64,000 bases of DNA from an uncultured bacterium (GCA_949296425.1 CASFPN010000006.1:17501-81500), one strand, 5' to 3'; numbered from the stretch's first letter, positions 16,766 to 27,946 are shown. Translations and numbers: made by a program. The notes: generated by a model not told the origin, from the sequence alone.

Positions 16766-17163
16766 TATTAAGGATTATTAACCAAAAAATTTGCTCAAAA
16801 AAGGTCTCAAAGCCACTGGAATAATATCAGCAAGTAGCAAAAATGGGTTAACTCCCTACTCTTATCTGTGTATGAACAAATTCAAAAATTCCTACTCTCA
16901 TAGTATCAGAGTATTAGAATATATATTTGTCCTGCTCAGATATTTCGATAGGGGCTTTATGCCTATAATGCAGTTATGACAAGGAATTCTTATATGTTTA
17001 CCCCTTGAAATAGTTGTTTTATATGCGTTATAATAGCAATGTAATTTAAAAGATACTGCTAGCTCTAATGTTTAGCTTGTTAGAGAGGTTAAGGTTATCC
17101 CTCTAACAGGCGAGCGTGGCTTGCAAAAATCAGAAACTAAGAAACAGAAAGGATATATATATT

Positions 17164-17283
17164 ATGGCAAAAAACTTGACCAGACTTGCGGTATCTGACT
17201 TTACCGCTACAGAAAAAGACCTTATCCAAGGCTTAGTTAGAATAGTCATACAAGAAACAATGAAAGGATTTACACATGAGTAA
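17164..17283 (+). CDS. Small protein coupled to the AAA+ ATPase
   Basis: A 39-residue protein (MAKNLTRLAVSDFTATEKDL...) with AGAAAGGA before the ATG. Its stop overlaps the start of the ATPase gene by 8 bp (ATGAGTAA), so translation is coupled. It follows a hairpin (17078-17108) that could act as an attenuator. SCC elements also carry small ORFs in the helicase-recombinase operon, but no sequence relation can be claimed. Confidence 0.6.
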   Translation: MAKNLTRLAVSDFTATEKDLIQGLVRIVIQETMKGFTHE

Positions 17284-19084
17284 CAAAAATGAACAGCAAC
17301 AATTACCTACTGATGTTACAGAAAACAATTTACAATCAACAAATCAATATGAGGTGCCAAATGTTGAAATTAAACCTTTGTATTTAATTCGGATTATTGA
17401 TACTCTTGACAACTCAAAAATGTGTTCGGAAAAGTTTATAGTATTGGTAATTATAGGTGGGAAAAATCCTACCCGCTCACTTGTGGAATTGGAACAAGAT
17501 GATTTGATTGACCAAAGAGCTTTTAACCTTAAGCTTGGTAAGTCCTTTGTGGGTGTTAAAATTACTTTCCCAAAATTTGGATTAGAGAATTTTCAAAAAC
17601 AGCTAAGGGATCAATCTGTATGCAAAATACAGTATTCTAATGCTGGACATCAGATTGATGGATATATTTTTGGAAATGCATACTTTAATTACAAAACTTC
17701 ACAGTTAATAACAGTACCAAAGTATATCCCTGAAAAAGATTATGGCTGTATAGAAAATTCTCTTGTAGATATAAAAAATCCTTGTATACCTATGATATTT
17801 TACTCGAACAGAACTCCTGAAGATATTATTAGAATGGCCATGCCACAATTTGCTAAAACCTTTAATCGTTTTGATGTCTTAATATGTACAGGAGCAGCTC
17901 TTGCTATATCCATGAGAGACGTTTTTATGGAGATTATAGGGTGTATGTCTAGTATATTCCTATTTGGAGCTTTTGAATCTGGAAAAACGACCATTATGGA
18001 TTTTATTTCTGGTATTTATGGTTTTCCTGACAATTCAACTCATACAGCAGGCGATTCTACAATTTATGCAATTTCTAGAAGCATACATTCACGCAGGAAT
18101 ATACCTGCTTTTGTTGATGATATGACTATTGCTAATCTCAAAAAAATCGAACCGATAGTCAAAAATATTTTTAGTGGTATTTCTCGGGAACGAGGGAAAA
18201 AAGATGGTATAGATAAAATTAACGTAAAAACAAGTTTAGTTGTAACAGCAAACGATTTTTGGTCTGAATCATCCCCACAGCTTCTCTCACGTGTTTTATA
18301 TGCAAATGTTAAATGCGGAGATTTTAACTTATCGGAGTTTGAATATCATCATCCGGCACAAAGAAAAGAACTCTCCCAAATTTTACCTTTGTTATTGAAG
18401 TATCGAACATCTATCCCTAATATTTACAAAAATGTATATGAACGAATATGTACATTGACAAAAAAGCAAGGAAAAAGGCATTTATTCAGTATTGCGATAT
18501 CTTGTACAATGTGGGAAATAATTAATCATATTGTAGGCCAGATTGTTGTTGACTGGCAAAAAATAGCTATAGAATATGATGAATTTTATCAAAAGGAACT
18601 AGTTCCAGACTTTTCAGGAGCCGATGCATTATTGAATTCTATTGCTCAAATGATAGAAAACGACAAATTAGATTTTAACAGTGATTACACACTCACAGGT
18701 GAAAGTAATTTAAGACTTAACCTTCCTAAATTTGTAGAAAAATATAATATTTACTGCTCTGATCGCAAGGGTATACTAACCCCAAAAATTTTTAGACGAA
18801 CAGTGCAGACGGATTCTCGTTTTATTTGCAACAACACTGTACCTATAGCTGGTATTGGACGTGTTATTAGTATAGATATATCTAAACAGGAATACCTTTT
18901 GGAAAAGGTTACTCAAATTAAAAATAGACATGTTCGCTTTGAACCAAAACAAAAACCATCTTTAGCTAATCTTAATGAGAATTTACCACCTATCTTAAAG
19001 GATTTACCGGAGATAACTATACCAAAACCTTTGGAGGCCAAAGATATCCAAAATAACGCCTCTGGTGGTTCTATTGATGGTTAA
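17276..19084 (+). CDS. AAA+ replication-type ATPase (Cch/DUF927/SF3-like)
   Basis: A 602-residue ATPase. An N-terminal domain of about 200 residues precedes the P-loop core: Walker A GAFESGKT (231-238), Walker B PAFVDD (277-282), sensor-1-like VTAND (323-327) and a candidate arginine finger in LSRV (Arg339). The C-terminal ~200 residues resemble a winged-helix region. P-loop proteins of this layout serve as initiator helicases in plasmids, phages and SCC elements (Cch). Overlap with the upstream small ORF and the recombinases 97 bp downstream imply one operon. The exact subfamily is uncertain. Confidence 0.65.
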   Translation: MSNKNEQQQLPTDVTENNLQSTNQYEVPNVEIKPLYLIRIIDTLDNSKMCSEKFIVLVIIGGKNPTRSLVELEQDDLIDQRAFNLKLGKSFVGVKITFPKFGLENFQKQLRDQSVCKIQYSNAGHQIDGYIFGNAYFNYKTSQLITVPKYIPEKDYGCIENSLVDIKNPCIPMIFYSNRTPEDIIRMAMPQFAKTFNRFDVLICTGAALAISMRDVFMEIIGCMSSIFLFGAFESGKTTIMDFISGIYGFPDNSTHTAGDSTIYAISRSIHSRRNIPAFVDDMTIANLKKIEPIVKNIFSGISRERGKKDGIDKINVKTSLVVTANDFWSESSPQLLSRVLYANVKCGDFNLSEFEYHHPAQRKELSQILPLLLKYRTSIPNIYKNVYERICTLTKKQGKRHLFSIAISCTMWEIINHIVGQIVVDWQKIAIEYDEFYQKELVPDFSGADALLNSIAQMIENDKLDFNSDYTLTGESNLRLNLPKFVEKYNIYCSDRKGILTPKIFRRTVQTDSRFICNNTVPIAGIGRVISIDISKQEYLLEKVTQIKNRHVRFEPKQKPSLANLNENLPPILKDLPEITIPKPLEAKDIQNNASGGSIDG

Positions 19085-19181
19085 AAATATTCATAATCAA
19101 AATATGAAATACCTATCCTGCTTGATTATTTGCAGGGTGAGTTTTCTTGTACACATAGAAACAAAAGGAGAAAAAATTATT

Positions 19182-20663
19182 ATGATATTTGATTACAAAA
19201 GCATACTTAACAAATGGAAAAATCTTACATCACTTGATTGTGTCTACTATTGCAGGGTTTCGAGCAAAGATCAAGAAAAAGGTACATCTATAGAGGATCA
19301 AAAGAAATTGTGCGAAACTTTTTGCAACGGCTACAAGATGAATATTGTTGAGGGATTTATTGAAAATGTCAGTGCCATGAAAGGCGGGAAAAGACGGGAG
19401 TTCAACAAAATGGTTCAAATGTTAAAAGAGGGTAAGGCAAAGGTACTTGTGTGTGCCTATGCTGACAGACTTACAAGAAATGGAGCTGACGGCGACATCA
19501 TCAAAGAGTTGATAGAAGACTATGGAATTATCGTTGTGCTTGTCGTTCCTAATCGTATTATGCAAGATCCTGTTGACCCAGCTGATTTTATGCTGTTCGA
19601 TATGGAAATAGCTTTTTCTAACTATCGTGTGCGTTTGGATAGGCAGAGGTGCAATGCTGGTATTATTGCCAAAAATTTGAGCGGTTACAGATCTACAAAA
19701 TCGCCTTATGGCTATATGAATGACAATGAACTTGGTAGAGCTGTTATTATAGACAGTCGTGCCAATTTTGTTCGCAAAGCTTTTGAGTTGTATGCAACAG
19801 GAAATTATTCTGTTCCTGAGGTTGCAAATGAATTGTTTGAACAGGGTTTTATGTATGAACGTAAATCTGATATGAAAATACCACTAAGTACATTAGATTC
19901 AATGTTAAGAAATCTTTTCTATACTGGCAAATACTATGTGAAGAAGGCTGATGAATATGTGAACGGTACGCATGATGCTATTATATCCGATGAACTGTTT
20001 GAGAAAGTCCAAAAACTCCTCAAATCAGCCCCAAAAGCCTCACGCAGATACAAAGAATTTTATTCTAACCTGCTTACCTGTGCAAATTGCGAACATTATC
20101 TAACTCAAGACATCAAAATGAAACCTAATGGCAAAAAGTATGTGTATTACCGTTGCATGAACCCAAAATGCGATGAAAAAGTTTCTGTTAGGGAAGTGTC
20201 GATTGATGATGATGTTAATACTTATCTCAAAGAGATACGTTTGGGGCTTATTCCTGATGAAATTATAGCCGAAGGCTTGAAAAATGAGATTTCTGGTATG
20301 TCGCAGAATTTATCCACCCTGAAACGCAATATTAGCCGCAAATATCACAGTGAACAGGGTGTTATGGAAAAGGTAGTCAAAAATGGTATTACTGATGAGA
20401 AATATATTAACGACAAAATGAGTGCTATTCAGGAAAAATATGGTGATTTGGACACACAAATACTTGCGACAGAAAAACAGATTGAAACGGTGAAATCTAA
20501 GGTAACTGAAACGTTCACAAAACGACTTTATGACGTCTATATGGGTTTTGATATCCCCACAAAAAGAAAAGTCCTTGAATTGATGGCAAATATCTTCAAA
20601 TGTGATGAAAACGGTCTAAAAATGACCTTCAAATCCGCATTTCGTAAGATTAGAAGGAGATAA
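19182..20663 (+). CDS. Large serine recombinase 1 (CcrA-like position)
   Basis: A 493-residue recombinase from the ATG at 19182, preceded by AAAGGAG; an earlier in-frame ATG at 19065 lies inside the ATPase gene and is unlikely. The N-terminal resolvase domain has VYYCRVSSKDQ (nucleophile Ser27) and YADRLTRN; the recombinase domain follows, then a zinc ribbon (CANCEHYL...YYRCMNPKCDEK) and a coiled-coil region. It is the first of two tandem recombinases. All expected motifs are present, so it is probably active. Confidence 0.9.
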   Translation: MIFDYKSILNKWKNLTSLDCVYYCRVSSKDQEKGTSIEDQKKLCETFCNGYKMNIVEGFIENVSAMKGGKRREFNKMVQMLKEGKAKVLVCAYADRLTRNGADGDIIKELIEDYGIIVVLVVPNRIMQDPVDPADFMLFDMEIAFSNYRVRLDRQRCNAGIIAKNLSGYRSTKSPYGYMNDNELGRAVIIDSRANFVRKAFELYATGNYSVPEVANELFEQGFMYERKSDMKIPLSTLDSMLRNLFYTGKYYVKKADEYVNGTHDAIISDELFEKVQKLLKSAPKASRRYKEFYSNLLTCANCEHYLTQDIKMKPNGKKYVYYRCMNPKCDEKVSVREVSIDDDVNTYLKEIRLGLIPDEIIAEGLKNEISGMSQNLSTLKRNISRKYHSEQGVMEKVVKNGITDEKYINDKMSAIQEKYGDLDTQILATEKQIETVKSKVTETFTKRLYDVYMGFDIPTKRKVLELMANIFKCDENGLKMTFKSAFRKIRRR

Positions 20664-20718
20664 TTTCCCTTTCTTGTTATTACTCCGAATGAAATTTAGA
20701 TTTTTTATCTGAATTTCT

Positions 20719-20747
20719 TACCGCACAAACCGCTTGTGCGGTTTTTC
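20719..20747 (+). terminator. Rho-independent terminator after recombinase 1
   Basis: CCGCACAA (20721-20728) pairs with TTGTGCGG (20734-20741) over a 5-nt loop and is followed by TTTTTC. It separates the two recombinase genes transcriptionally, so the second probably has its own promoter within 20750-21090. Confidence 0.9.
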
Positions 20748-20842
20748 TTTGCCAAAACGACACCCAAACAACGTTTTGACAACACAAAAGCTACATTCTA
20801 CAAACTCACAACAGGCTCAATTTGAGTAATTTTTAGCCAATA

Positions 20843-20884
20843 GACTACACAAACTACACTTTTTTGAGACAATCTCACAAATTT
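20843..20884. repeat. 42-bp repeat, copy 2
   Basis: Perfect match to 16458-16499, again in a gap, upstream of recombinase 2. The rest of the gap 20664-21104 holds the terminator and two variant words (GCTACATTCTACAAACT near 20788) but no credible gene. Confidence 0.9.
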
Positions 20885-21104
20885 CTTTTTCGACATGATT
20901 TTTTTGCCTTAGATGTTCTCTATTATTGGATTTCGTAAATGTTTATGAACCGTTTTGCATATTTGAGTAGGTTTCTATTGCTTTCAGCCCAGTTATTTTC
21001 GGATTTCCTTAGCGGGAAATCGTCCGGAATCCTCACTTTACTTTTTTGGAAAATGAGTAAAAATGAAAAAAAAGAAGTTCAGAAAATTCTAAGGAGTTCA
21101 GATT

Positions 21105-22762
<1,658 letters not shown>

Positions 22763-22821
22763 GCAATGTCAGCAAAATTAAATGTAACATGAACATTTTT
22801 TAAAATCAAGCATTTATTAAC

Positions 22822-22857
22822 AAAAAGAGGACAGAATAAAAAATCTGCCCTCTTTTA
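22822..22857. terminator. Bidirectional terminator
   Basis: AAAGAGG-A-CAGA (22824-22835) pairs with TCTG-C-CCTCTTT (22844-22855) with one mismatch, flanked by A on the left and T on the right. It serves the minus-strand hsp20 gene. Confidence 0.8.
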
Positions 22858-22874
22858 TCCTTCTGACAAAATAA

Positions 22875-23330
22875 TTATTTGATTGTCAATTTCTTTTTAG
22901 CGTCTTTTTCTGCATACTTTTTAGGTGCATGAATTTTTAATACACCATGTTCAAGTTTTGCTTCTGTTTTATCTACATCTATTTCCTCAGGGAAGTAAAC
23001 TGTTCGCGAAAATTCTCCGTATCTGAATTCGGATTTTTTATAAGATTTTTCATCTTCGTTTTTTTCTTCCTCTTTTTTAGCGTTAATTACAATGTAATTT
23101 TTGTCGATATCTATGTCCATATCTTCTTTTTTTACTCCTGGTAATTCTGCTTTTACATCATAATCATGGCCTTTATCAGTTATTTCCACAGGCATTGAAT
23201 ATTTATCCATTTCTTCCCAATAAGCTGCTTCAGGAAAATAACTGTCAAAATGTCTGTTTAATAATGAACTGATTTCATCATTTACTGTCCTTATAAAGTT
23301 TTCTGGAGCTTTTCTGACTAAAAATTTCAT
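22875..23330 (-). CDS. Small heat-shock protein, Hsp20/alpha-crystallin family
   Basis: A 151-residue holdase from the ATG at 23330, which has AAAGGAAG 9 nt upstream; a GTG three codons earlier is too close to that site. The alpha-crystallin domain (about 45-140) shows VKAELPGVKKEDMDI, a charged loop (KEEEKNEDEKSYKK), FSRTVYFPEEID and the final strand LEHGVLKIHAPK. It would bind unfolding proteins in the cytoplasm. It is monocistronic, the first gene right of the tRNA. Confidence 0.95.
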   Translation of the reverse strand: MKFLVRKAPENFIRTVNDEISSLLNRHFDSYFPEAAYWEEMDKYSMPVEITDKGHDYDVKAELPGVKKEDMDIDIDKNYIVINAKKEEEKNEDEKSYKKSEFRYGEFSRTVYFPEEIDVDKTEAKLEHGVLKIHAPKKYAEKDAKKKLTIK

Positions 23331-23485
23331 ATCTAACACTTCCTTTCAATTACTTACTGTCAATTACATTTATATTATTTACCCTATTTGAGAAAAATCC
23401 TGTTTTTTTAACCAAAACTTAACAATCTCAAAATATTATCTTGTTCGTGAAAGCGATAAATAATACATAAAGGTAAAATATAGAA

Positions 23486-23749
23486 ATGCAAATTGATTAT
23501 AAGAAACAAATTATTTTAAATTCACTTGCAAAAATTGTCAAAAAACTAAGAGGCAGACAAAGTCAATTTATGCTGGCAAGCGAAAATGATATTTCGACTT
23601 CCATTATAAGTACTATTGAAAGATCTTTAAAAGATCCGCAGCTTACGACTTTTTACAAACTTGCAGAAGCTTTTAATTTAAAACCTCACAGATTAATGAA
23701 AATGATTGAAGATGATCTGCCTAAAGATTTTTCTTTAATTGACAGATAA
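23486..23749 (+). CDS. XRE-family regulator
   Basis: An 87-residue protein with a Cro/C1 fold (QFMLASENDISTSIISTIER) and a C-terminal helix (FNLKPHRLMKMIEDDLP). A TAAAAT ends 6 nt before the ATG and there is no clear Shine-Dalgarno, so the transcript may be leaderless. The promoter of the following thioesterase gene is embedded in its last codons, suggesting that the two are close functional neighbours or that the regulator can affect it. Confidence 0.75.
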   Translation: MQIDYKKQIILNSLAKIVKKLRGRQSQFMLASENDISTSIISTIERSLKDPQLTTFYKLAEAFNLKPHRLMKMIEDDLPKDFSLIDR

Positions 23750-23766
23750 CTGCAATATGGTACAAT
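23739..23766 (+). promoter_or_regulatory. Thioesterase promoter, predicted leaderless
   Basis: TTGACA (23739-23744) and TACAAT (23761-23766), 16-bp spacer, with the ATG at 23773: the predicted start of transcription falls on the start codon and no Shine-Dalgarno is present. Confidence 0.7.
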
Positions 23767-23772
23767 TATTTT

Positions 23773-24504
23773 ATGATTTTTGAAGAACAAATTAAGGTAA
23801 AATATTCCGAAATGGATTACAAACTTGCCTTAAAACCATCGTCTCTTTTAAATTTTTTGCAAGATTTAGCAAGTGCTAATGCTGAAAAGCTTGGATTCGG
23901 TTATTCATACATAAACCCGAAAAATATCGGATGGTTTTTACTTAAATACAGAATGGAATTTAATGACTACCCGGTATCTGTCTATGATTTGACATTAAAA
24001 ACAGAACCCAGAGGATGTAAAAAATTATTTGCATACAGGGATTTTTATATTTATGAAGGCGAAAGGCTTCTCGGAAAAATTGCAAGTATCTGGGCACTTG
24101 TCAATATGAAGACAAAAGCTCTTGTACCGGTTCAGCAGACGCTTAACAATGATTATATGCCGCTTTATCAGGAAAGGGAAAGCGATTTGGTATTTAAAAA
24201 ACTGAAACCGCCTGAAAATATTAATGTTCAAAAATTTTTTGAAGTACGCTACGAAGATATTGACGTAAATTCACATGCAAATAACGAAAATTACATAATA
24301 TGGGCGCTTGAGCCTTTAAGTTTTGATTTCAGAAGTTCTCATCAAATAAAAACTCTTGATATTCAGTTCAAGAAAGAGATAAAGTACGGGACAAAAGTTA
24401 TCTCACAAATTGAATTTTTAAATGATTTTACAACCCTGCATTCAATAAAAAATGCTGAAACACTTGAGGATCTATGTATTGCTGAAGTTTTGTGGAAAGC
24501 ATAA
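23773..24504 (+). CDS. Acyl-ACP thioesterase
   Basis: A 243-residue double hotdog protein of the FatA/FatB type that releases free fatty acids from acyl carrier protein. The N-terminal hotdog begins FEEQIKVKYSEMDYKLALKP; the second contains the catalytic region DVNSHANNENYIIW (Asn and His of the NxH motif). It has no signal peptide. A cyanobacterial or anaerobe-type homologue would control membrane or secreted fatty-acid release. The gene is single, with its own promoter. Confidence 0.85.
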   Translation: MIFEEQIKVKYSEMDYKLALKPSSLLNFLQDLASANAEKLGFGYSYINPKNIGWFLLKYRMEFNDYPVSVYDLTLKTEPRGCKKLFAYRDFYIYEGERLLGKIASIWALVNMKTKALVPVQQTLNNDYMPLYQERESDLVFKKLKPPENINVQKFFEVRYEDIDVNSHANNENYIIWALEPLSFDFRSSHQIKTLDIQFKKEIKYGTKVISQIEFLNDFTTLHSIKNAETLEDLCIAEVLWKA

Positions 24505-24610
24505 TGACAAAAAAAATTTTGTTTATGTTTTAGTAATATTACTTAAAAAATCATTGAGGTTAATACCTTAAAATATTATAATAAAAAAGCACTTAAACTT
24601 GAAAGGAATT

Positions 24611-25627
24611 ATGATGGTTGCAGAAATGACTTTCCCTCAGTTGGAACGAACAATTAACCCGACACATGACATAAAACTTTTTGCGGGACGTTCTAATATA
24701 AAACTTGCACAGGAAATAGCTGATTATCTGGGTACAACAATCGGCCCTATGATCGTTAAAAACTTTGCCGATGGCGAGATTTATGTGCAGGTTCAGGAAA
24801 GTGTAAGAGGTGATGATGTTTTTATTATTCAACCTTTATGCAATCCAGTTAACGAAAACTTAATGGAACTTTTAATAATAATTGATGCATTTAAAAGAGC
24901 CAGTGCAAAAACAATTACAGCGGTAATTCCTTACTACGGTTATGCAAGACAGGACAGAAAAACTTCCGGACGTGAAGCAATTACCGCGAAGCTTGTAGCG
25001 GATTTATTGACAACCGCAGGTGCTGACAGAATTCTTGCTATGGATTTGCATACCGGTCAAATTCAGGGATTTTTTAATATTCTTGTTGACCATATTTTTG
25101 CAACATCAATTTTGACAAATTATATAAAGGATTTAAATATAAACCCTGAAGATATGGTAGCCGTAAGTCCTGATACCGGCGGGGTTCAAAGAACAAGACA
25201 CTTTGCCAATGCAATCGGCTGTCCTCTTGCGATTATTGATAAACGCCGTGATAAACACAATGAAGCTATTGCATCACATGTTATCGGTGATGTAAAAGAT
25301 AAAATCTGCGTTATGTTTGATGACATGATTGATACTGCAGGGACAATCTGTGAAGCTTCAAAACTTTTACAAAAAGAGGGAGCAAAAGATATTTATGTTT
25401 GCGCCGTTCATCCGGTATTTTCAGGTCCGGCTATCGAAAGGCTTGCAAATGCGCCGATTAAAGAATGCATTGTAACAAATACAATTCCTCTTGACATGGA
25501 TAAAATGCCGGCAAAAATTAAACAGCTGTCTGTTGCACCACTTTTAGGCGCAGCAATTGCAAGAATCCATGATGATGAATCAGTAAGTTCCCTGTTCGGC
25601 TTTGAAAAAGAAATGCAGGTTCAATAA
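24611..25627 (+). CDS. prs: Ribose-phosphate pyrophosphokinase (PRPP synthetase)
   Basis: A 338-residue protein from the ATG at 24611, behind GAAAGGA; an in-frame TTG at 24599 precedes the ribosome site. It makes PRPP from ribose 5-phosphate and ATP for nucleotide, His and Trp synthesis. Visible features: FADGEIYVQVQESVRGDDVF, the flexible loop YYGYARQDRK, DLHTGQIQGFF, PDTGGVQRTRHFA and the PRPP-binding VMFDDMIDTAGT. Normal length for class I enzymes. Confidence 0.97.
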   Translation: MMVAEMTFPQLERTINPTHDIKLFAGRSNIKLAQEIADYLGTTIGPMIVKNFADGEIYVQVQESVRGDDVFIIQPLCNPVNENLMELLIIIDAFKRASAKTITAVIPYYGYARQDRKTSGREAITAKLVADLLTTAGADRILAMDLHTGQIQGFFNILVDHIFATSILTNYIKDLNINPEDMVAVSPDTGGVQRTRHFANAIGCPLAIIDKRRDKHNEAIASHVIGDVKDKICVMFDDMIDTAGTICEASKLLQKEGAKDIYVCAVHPVFSGPAIERLANAPIKECIVTNTIPLDMDKMPAKIKQLSVAPLLGAAIARIHDDESVSSLFGFEKEMQVQ

Positions 25628-25710
25628 AAACCAACTTGACAACTATACAGGCTAAGGAGATTCCGAATTAAATCAGGAATGGCAATTAACAATATTTGAA
25701 TCAGTTCGCA

Positions 25711-25745
25711 CAAAAAAAAGCCATTCTTTTTTATGAAGAACGGCT
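25711..25745 (-). terminator. Terminator-like hairpin
   Basis: AGCCATTCTT (25719-25728) pairs with AAGAACGGCT (25736-25745) except for one position; read on the minus strand the odd pair is G-U and eight T follow, so it is a better terminator in that direction, although no minus-strand gene is seen nearby. It may still help to end prs transcription. Confidence 0.5.
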
Positions 25746-25765
25746 ACCAGACTTGGGGAGGAGGT

Positions 25766-25813
25766 ATGAAAAACGATATGTTTTCCATATCTAATAATTT
25801 TTTATACGAATAA
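25766..25813 (+). CDS. Possible 15-codon leader peptide before ispF
   Basis: GGGGAGGAGG is followed at once by ATG and a 15-codon frame (MKNDMFSISNNFLYE). The Shine-Dalgarno is stronger than those of most genes here. The frame includes an inverted repeat, GATATG/CATATC (25775-25791). It could be a regulatory leader peptide for ispF, 107 bp downstream, or a remnant. Confidence 0.35.
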   Translation: MKNDMFSISNNFLYE

Positions 25814-25920
25814 AGAAAAATAAAACTTTTCTTTTTTATAAAAATCTCATACATACGATGTAGAAAAACATTCATTATTTTTTTGTGAGATAATAAAAAA
25901 AGATAGGAGGCAGGCATAAA

Positions 25921-26397
25921 ATGTACAGGATAGGACTTGGTTATGATATTCACAAATTGACTGAAGGCAGAAATCTTGTAATAGGCGGGGTAAAAATTAC
26001 TCATGAAAAAGGGCTAATGGGGCATTCAGATGCTGACGTTTTAATACATGCCATTATTGACGCTATGTTAGGTGCCCTTGCACTGTCAGATATAGGAACA
26101 ATTTTCCCTGATACAGACGATCTTTATAAAGATGCTGACAGCACAATTCTTTTAAAAGATGTTTATAATCTTATAAAAGAAAAAAAGTATGTTATAGAGA
26201 ATTTAGACAGCAACATAATTGCCCAGCAGCCGAAAATGATGCCTTATATTCCTAAAATGAAAGAAATTCTCTGCCAAATTTTGCAGATCGAACCTGAAAG
26301 AATTTCAATTAAAGCAAAAACAAATGAAAAAATGGATGCTGTAGGGCAGGAACTTGCAATAGAAGCACATGCTGTTGTTTTGCTGAAAAAAGTTTAG
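25921..26397 (+). CDS. ispF: 2-C-methyl-D-erythritol 2,4-cyclodiphosphate synthase
   Basis: A 158-residue IspF of the non-mevalonate isoprenoid pathway, normally a homotrimer. Zinc ligands Asp8 and His10 (GYDIHKL) and His42 (HADV-type region GHSDADVLIHAI) are present, as is the C-terminal KTNEKMDAVGQ motif. The ribosome site is AGGAGG. The size is canonical. The other MEP-pathway genes are not in the window. Confidence 0.95.
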   Translation: MYRIGLGYDIHKLTEGRNLVIGGVKITHEKGLMGHSDADVLIHAIIDAMLGALALSDIGTIFPDTDDLYKDADSTILLKDVYNLIKEKKYVIENLDSNIIAQQPKMMPYIPKMKEILCQILQIEPERISIKAKTNEKMDAVGQELAIEAHAVVLLKKV

Positions 26398-26506
26398 TTA
26401 AAATAATTAACCTGCAGTAAAAAAAAGTTTACAATTATTCGAAATTAAGCAAATTTACAGATTCAGAACTTTTAGTTTAGCAGTTAAATAATTAAATAAA
26501 TAGAGT

Positions 26507-27946
26507 ATGAAAATCTTACCCCTTGTTCAAAACTTTAATATTACAAAATCTGATAAATTATATCCTGTATTCGGAGCAAATAACGATCGAAGAACAGATT
26601 ATCCGGAATATGAAGAAATCATCAGGGCATTGTCAAATGCTGTTGAGAAAGACGAACTTGCACAAACTATAAAAAAACAACTGACAAATCCTACACAAAA
26701 AAATGTATTTTTTAGTACAGTAGCATCATTAATTACCTCTACTGCCGCACAAATAACCGAACTTCTGACAGGTGCAGCGTCTGATAAGGACAATAATGAT
26801 ATAATTGAACCCACTAAATCACCCCCAAAGGTTCAAAATAACTCCGGAAATACATTTGAAGCAGATGTAGCCGATTCTGACATAAATAATATTAACTATG
26901 TCAAAAATAAAAACTCGCAGACTGATTACGAGGTTTTAGAGATCATACAAAATAATAAAAATCTTACCGATGCTTATATTAATATTAAGCAAGAAAATCC
27001 TGCAAAACTGACTCTTGTAAAAAAATTTATTCAGGATTTGAATTCTCTTAGCCAGTCTACAGGCACTCAAGTCGTTTTCTTCTCCCGTCTTGATAACCTG
27101 TACAGTGAATATTTATGTGAACTTGCGGAAATGCACAACAGATTAAAGGATGACAATGCAGATTCCGTTAAAAATTTGTATAATAGAATTATTTCAGGCA
27201 ATGCAATAAAAGAATGGAATGATGATTCCGGCAAGTATGCATTAACATATCTTGAATATGATTCAATGGCGAGTAACGGATTTGATGATGAAGCTATAAA
27301 AGAAATTGCAAAACTAAAAAAAGATATAAAGTTTAAGTTTATTGATGTTACAAGTCCTGAAAAATATACCATAGCCTTTCGGTATGGTGCGTATACACCA
27401 ATTAAAACGACATTTTCACGTATTAATGAAATTTTTGGGATATTACATAAAGACAGCAATCGTTTAAACGGCCGTGAAAAAGACAAATATACAAGTGCAG
27501 ACATAGAATACGAAATAAAAAAACACATCAACAGCTATCCGAATTTGTTTAAGCATTTGAATCAAAATGCCGATGAGCAAATATACTTAAACCGCGGAAA
27601 GATGAATAATTTGGTTGATTTATATGAAGGGAATGCTATTAACAGAGATTTATTTACGCTGCACGGGTATCTCAGGTTTGTCGAAAGAATAGTTATGCCG
27701 GCAATGAATAAAGACGGCAATGCTGATGAAATTCTTTTATGCAGAGATATTAATAATATGTATATCAGTAAATTGGATGAATTAAAAAAATGTTTAAAAG
27801 ACGTTTTTGCAGCTCCGTTTGAAGTCAGAACACGCACGGTTGGGAACATGAAAGCCGCACAGTTTTATCTCCCGATTAAAAATTCAAAAGGGAATGATTT
27901 TTTAATTACAATTAATAATAAGGGGAAAATACATACAATATTCTAA
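26507..27946 (+). CDS. Hypothetical lineage-type protein
   Basis: A 479-residue protein I do not recognise. It has no signal peptide or membrane span. The N-terminal ~140 residues look disordered (many Asn, Asp, Lys) and begin MKILPLVQNFNITKSDKLYPVFGANN, similar in flavour to the N-terminus of the next gene (NFNANNASAKN, ISFNGNPF). The rest is helical and charged, and the C-terminus has a beta segment (FYLPIKNSKGNDFLITINNK). It overlaps the end of the convergent radical SAM gene by 4 bp. The shared N-terminal style suggests a common handling or localisation signal. Confidence 0.6.
   Translation: MKILPLVQNFNITKSDKLYPVFGANNDRRTDYPEYEEIIRALSNAVEKDELAQTIKKQLTNPTQKNVFFSTVASLITSTAAQITELLTGAASDKDNNDIIEPTKSPPKVQNNSGNTFEADVADSDINNINYVKNKNSQTDYEVLEIIQNNKNLTDAYINIKQENPAKLTLVKKFIQDLNSLSQSTGTQVVFFSRLDNLYSEYLCELAEMHNRLKDDNADSVKNLYNRIISGNAIKEWNDDSGKYALTYLEYDSMASNGFDDEAIKEIAKLKKDIKFKFIDVTSPEKYTIAFRYGAYTPIKTTFSRINEIFGILHKDSNRLNGREKDKYTSADIEYEIKKHINSYPNLFKHLNQNADEQIYLNRGKMNNLVDLYEGNAINRDLFTLHGYLRFVERIVMPAMNKDGNADEILLCRDINNMYISKLDELKKCLKDVFAAPFEVRTRTVGNMKAAQFYLPIKNSKGNDFLITINNKGKIHTIF

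Larger units (their letters stand above)
16274..17163. other. Long intergenic region, candidate replication or recombination control region
   Basis: About 890 bp without a sizeable gene. It carries AACTACA-type words at about 16369, 16398 and 16458-16499, the last being a 42-bp perfect repeat of 20843-20884. It also has two possible small ORFs and a hairpin at 17078-17085/17101-17108 before the small coupled ORF. Repeated words beside a replication-type ATPase suggest an origin or recombination enhancer; this is inference. Confidence 0.45.

Noticed and set aside
16791..16979. 62-codon frame in the cassette spacer
   Set aside because: No ribosome site and no protein-like pattern; likely chance.
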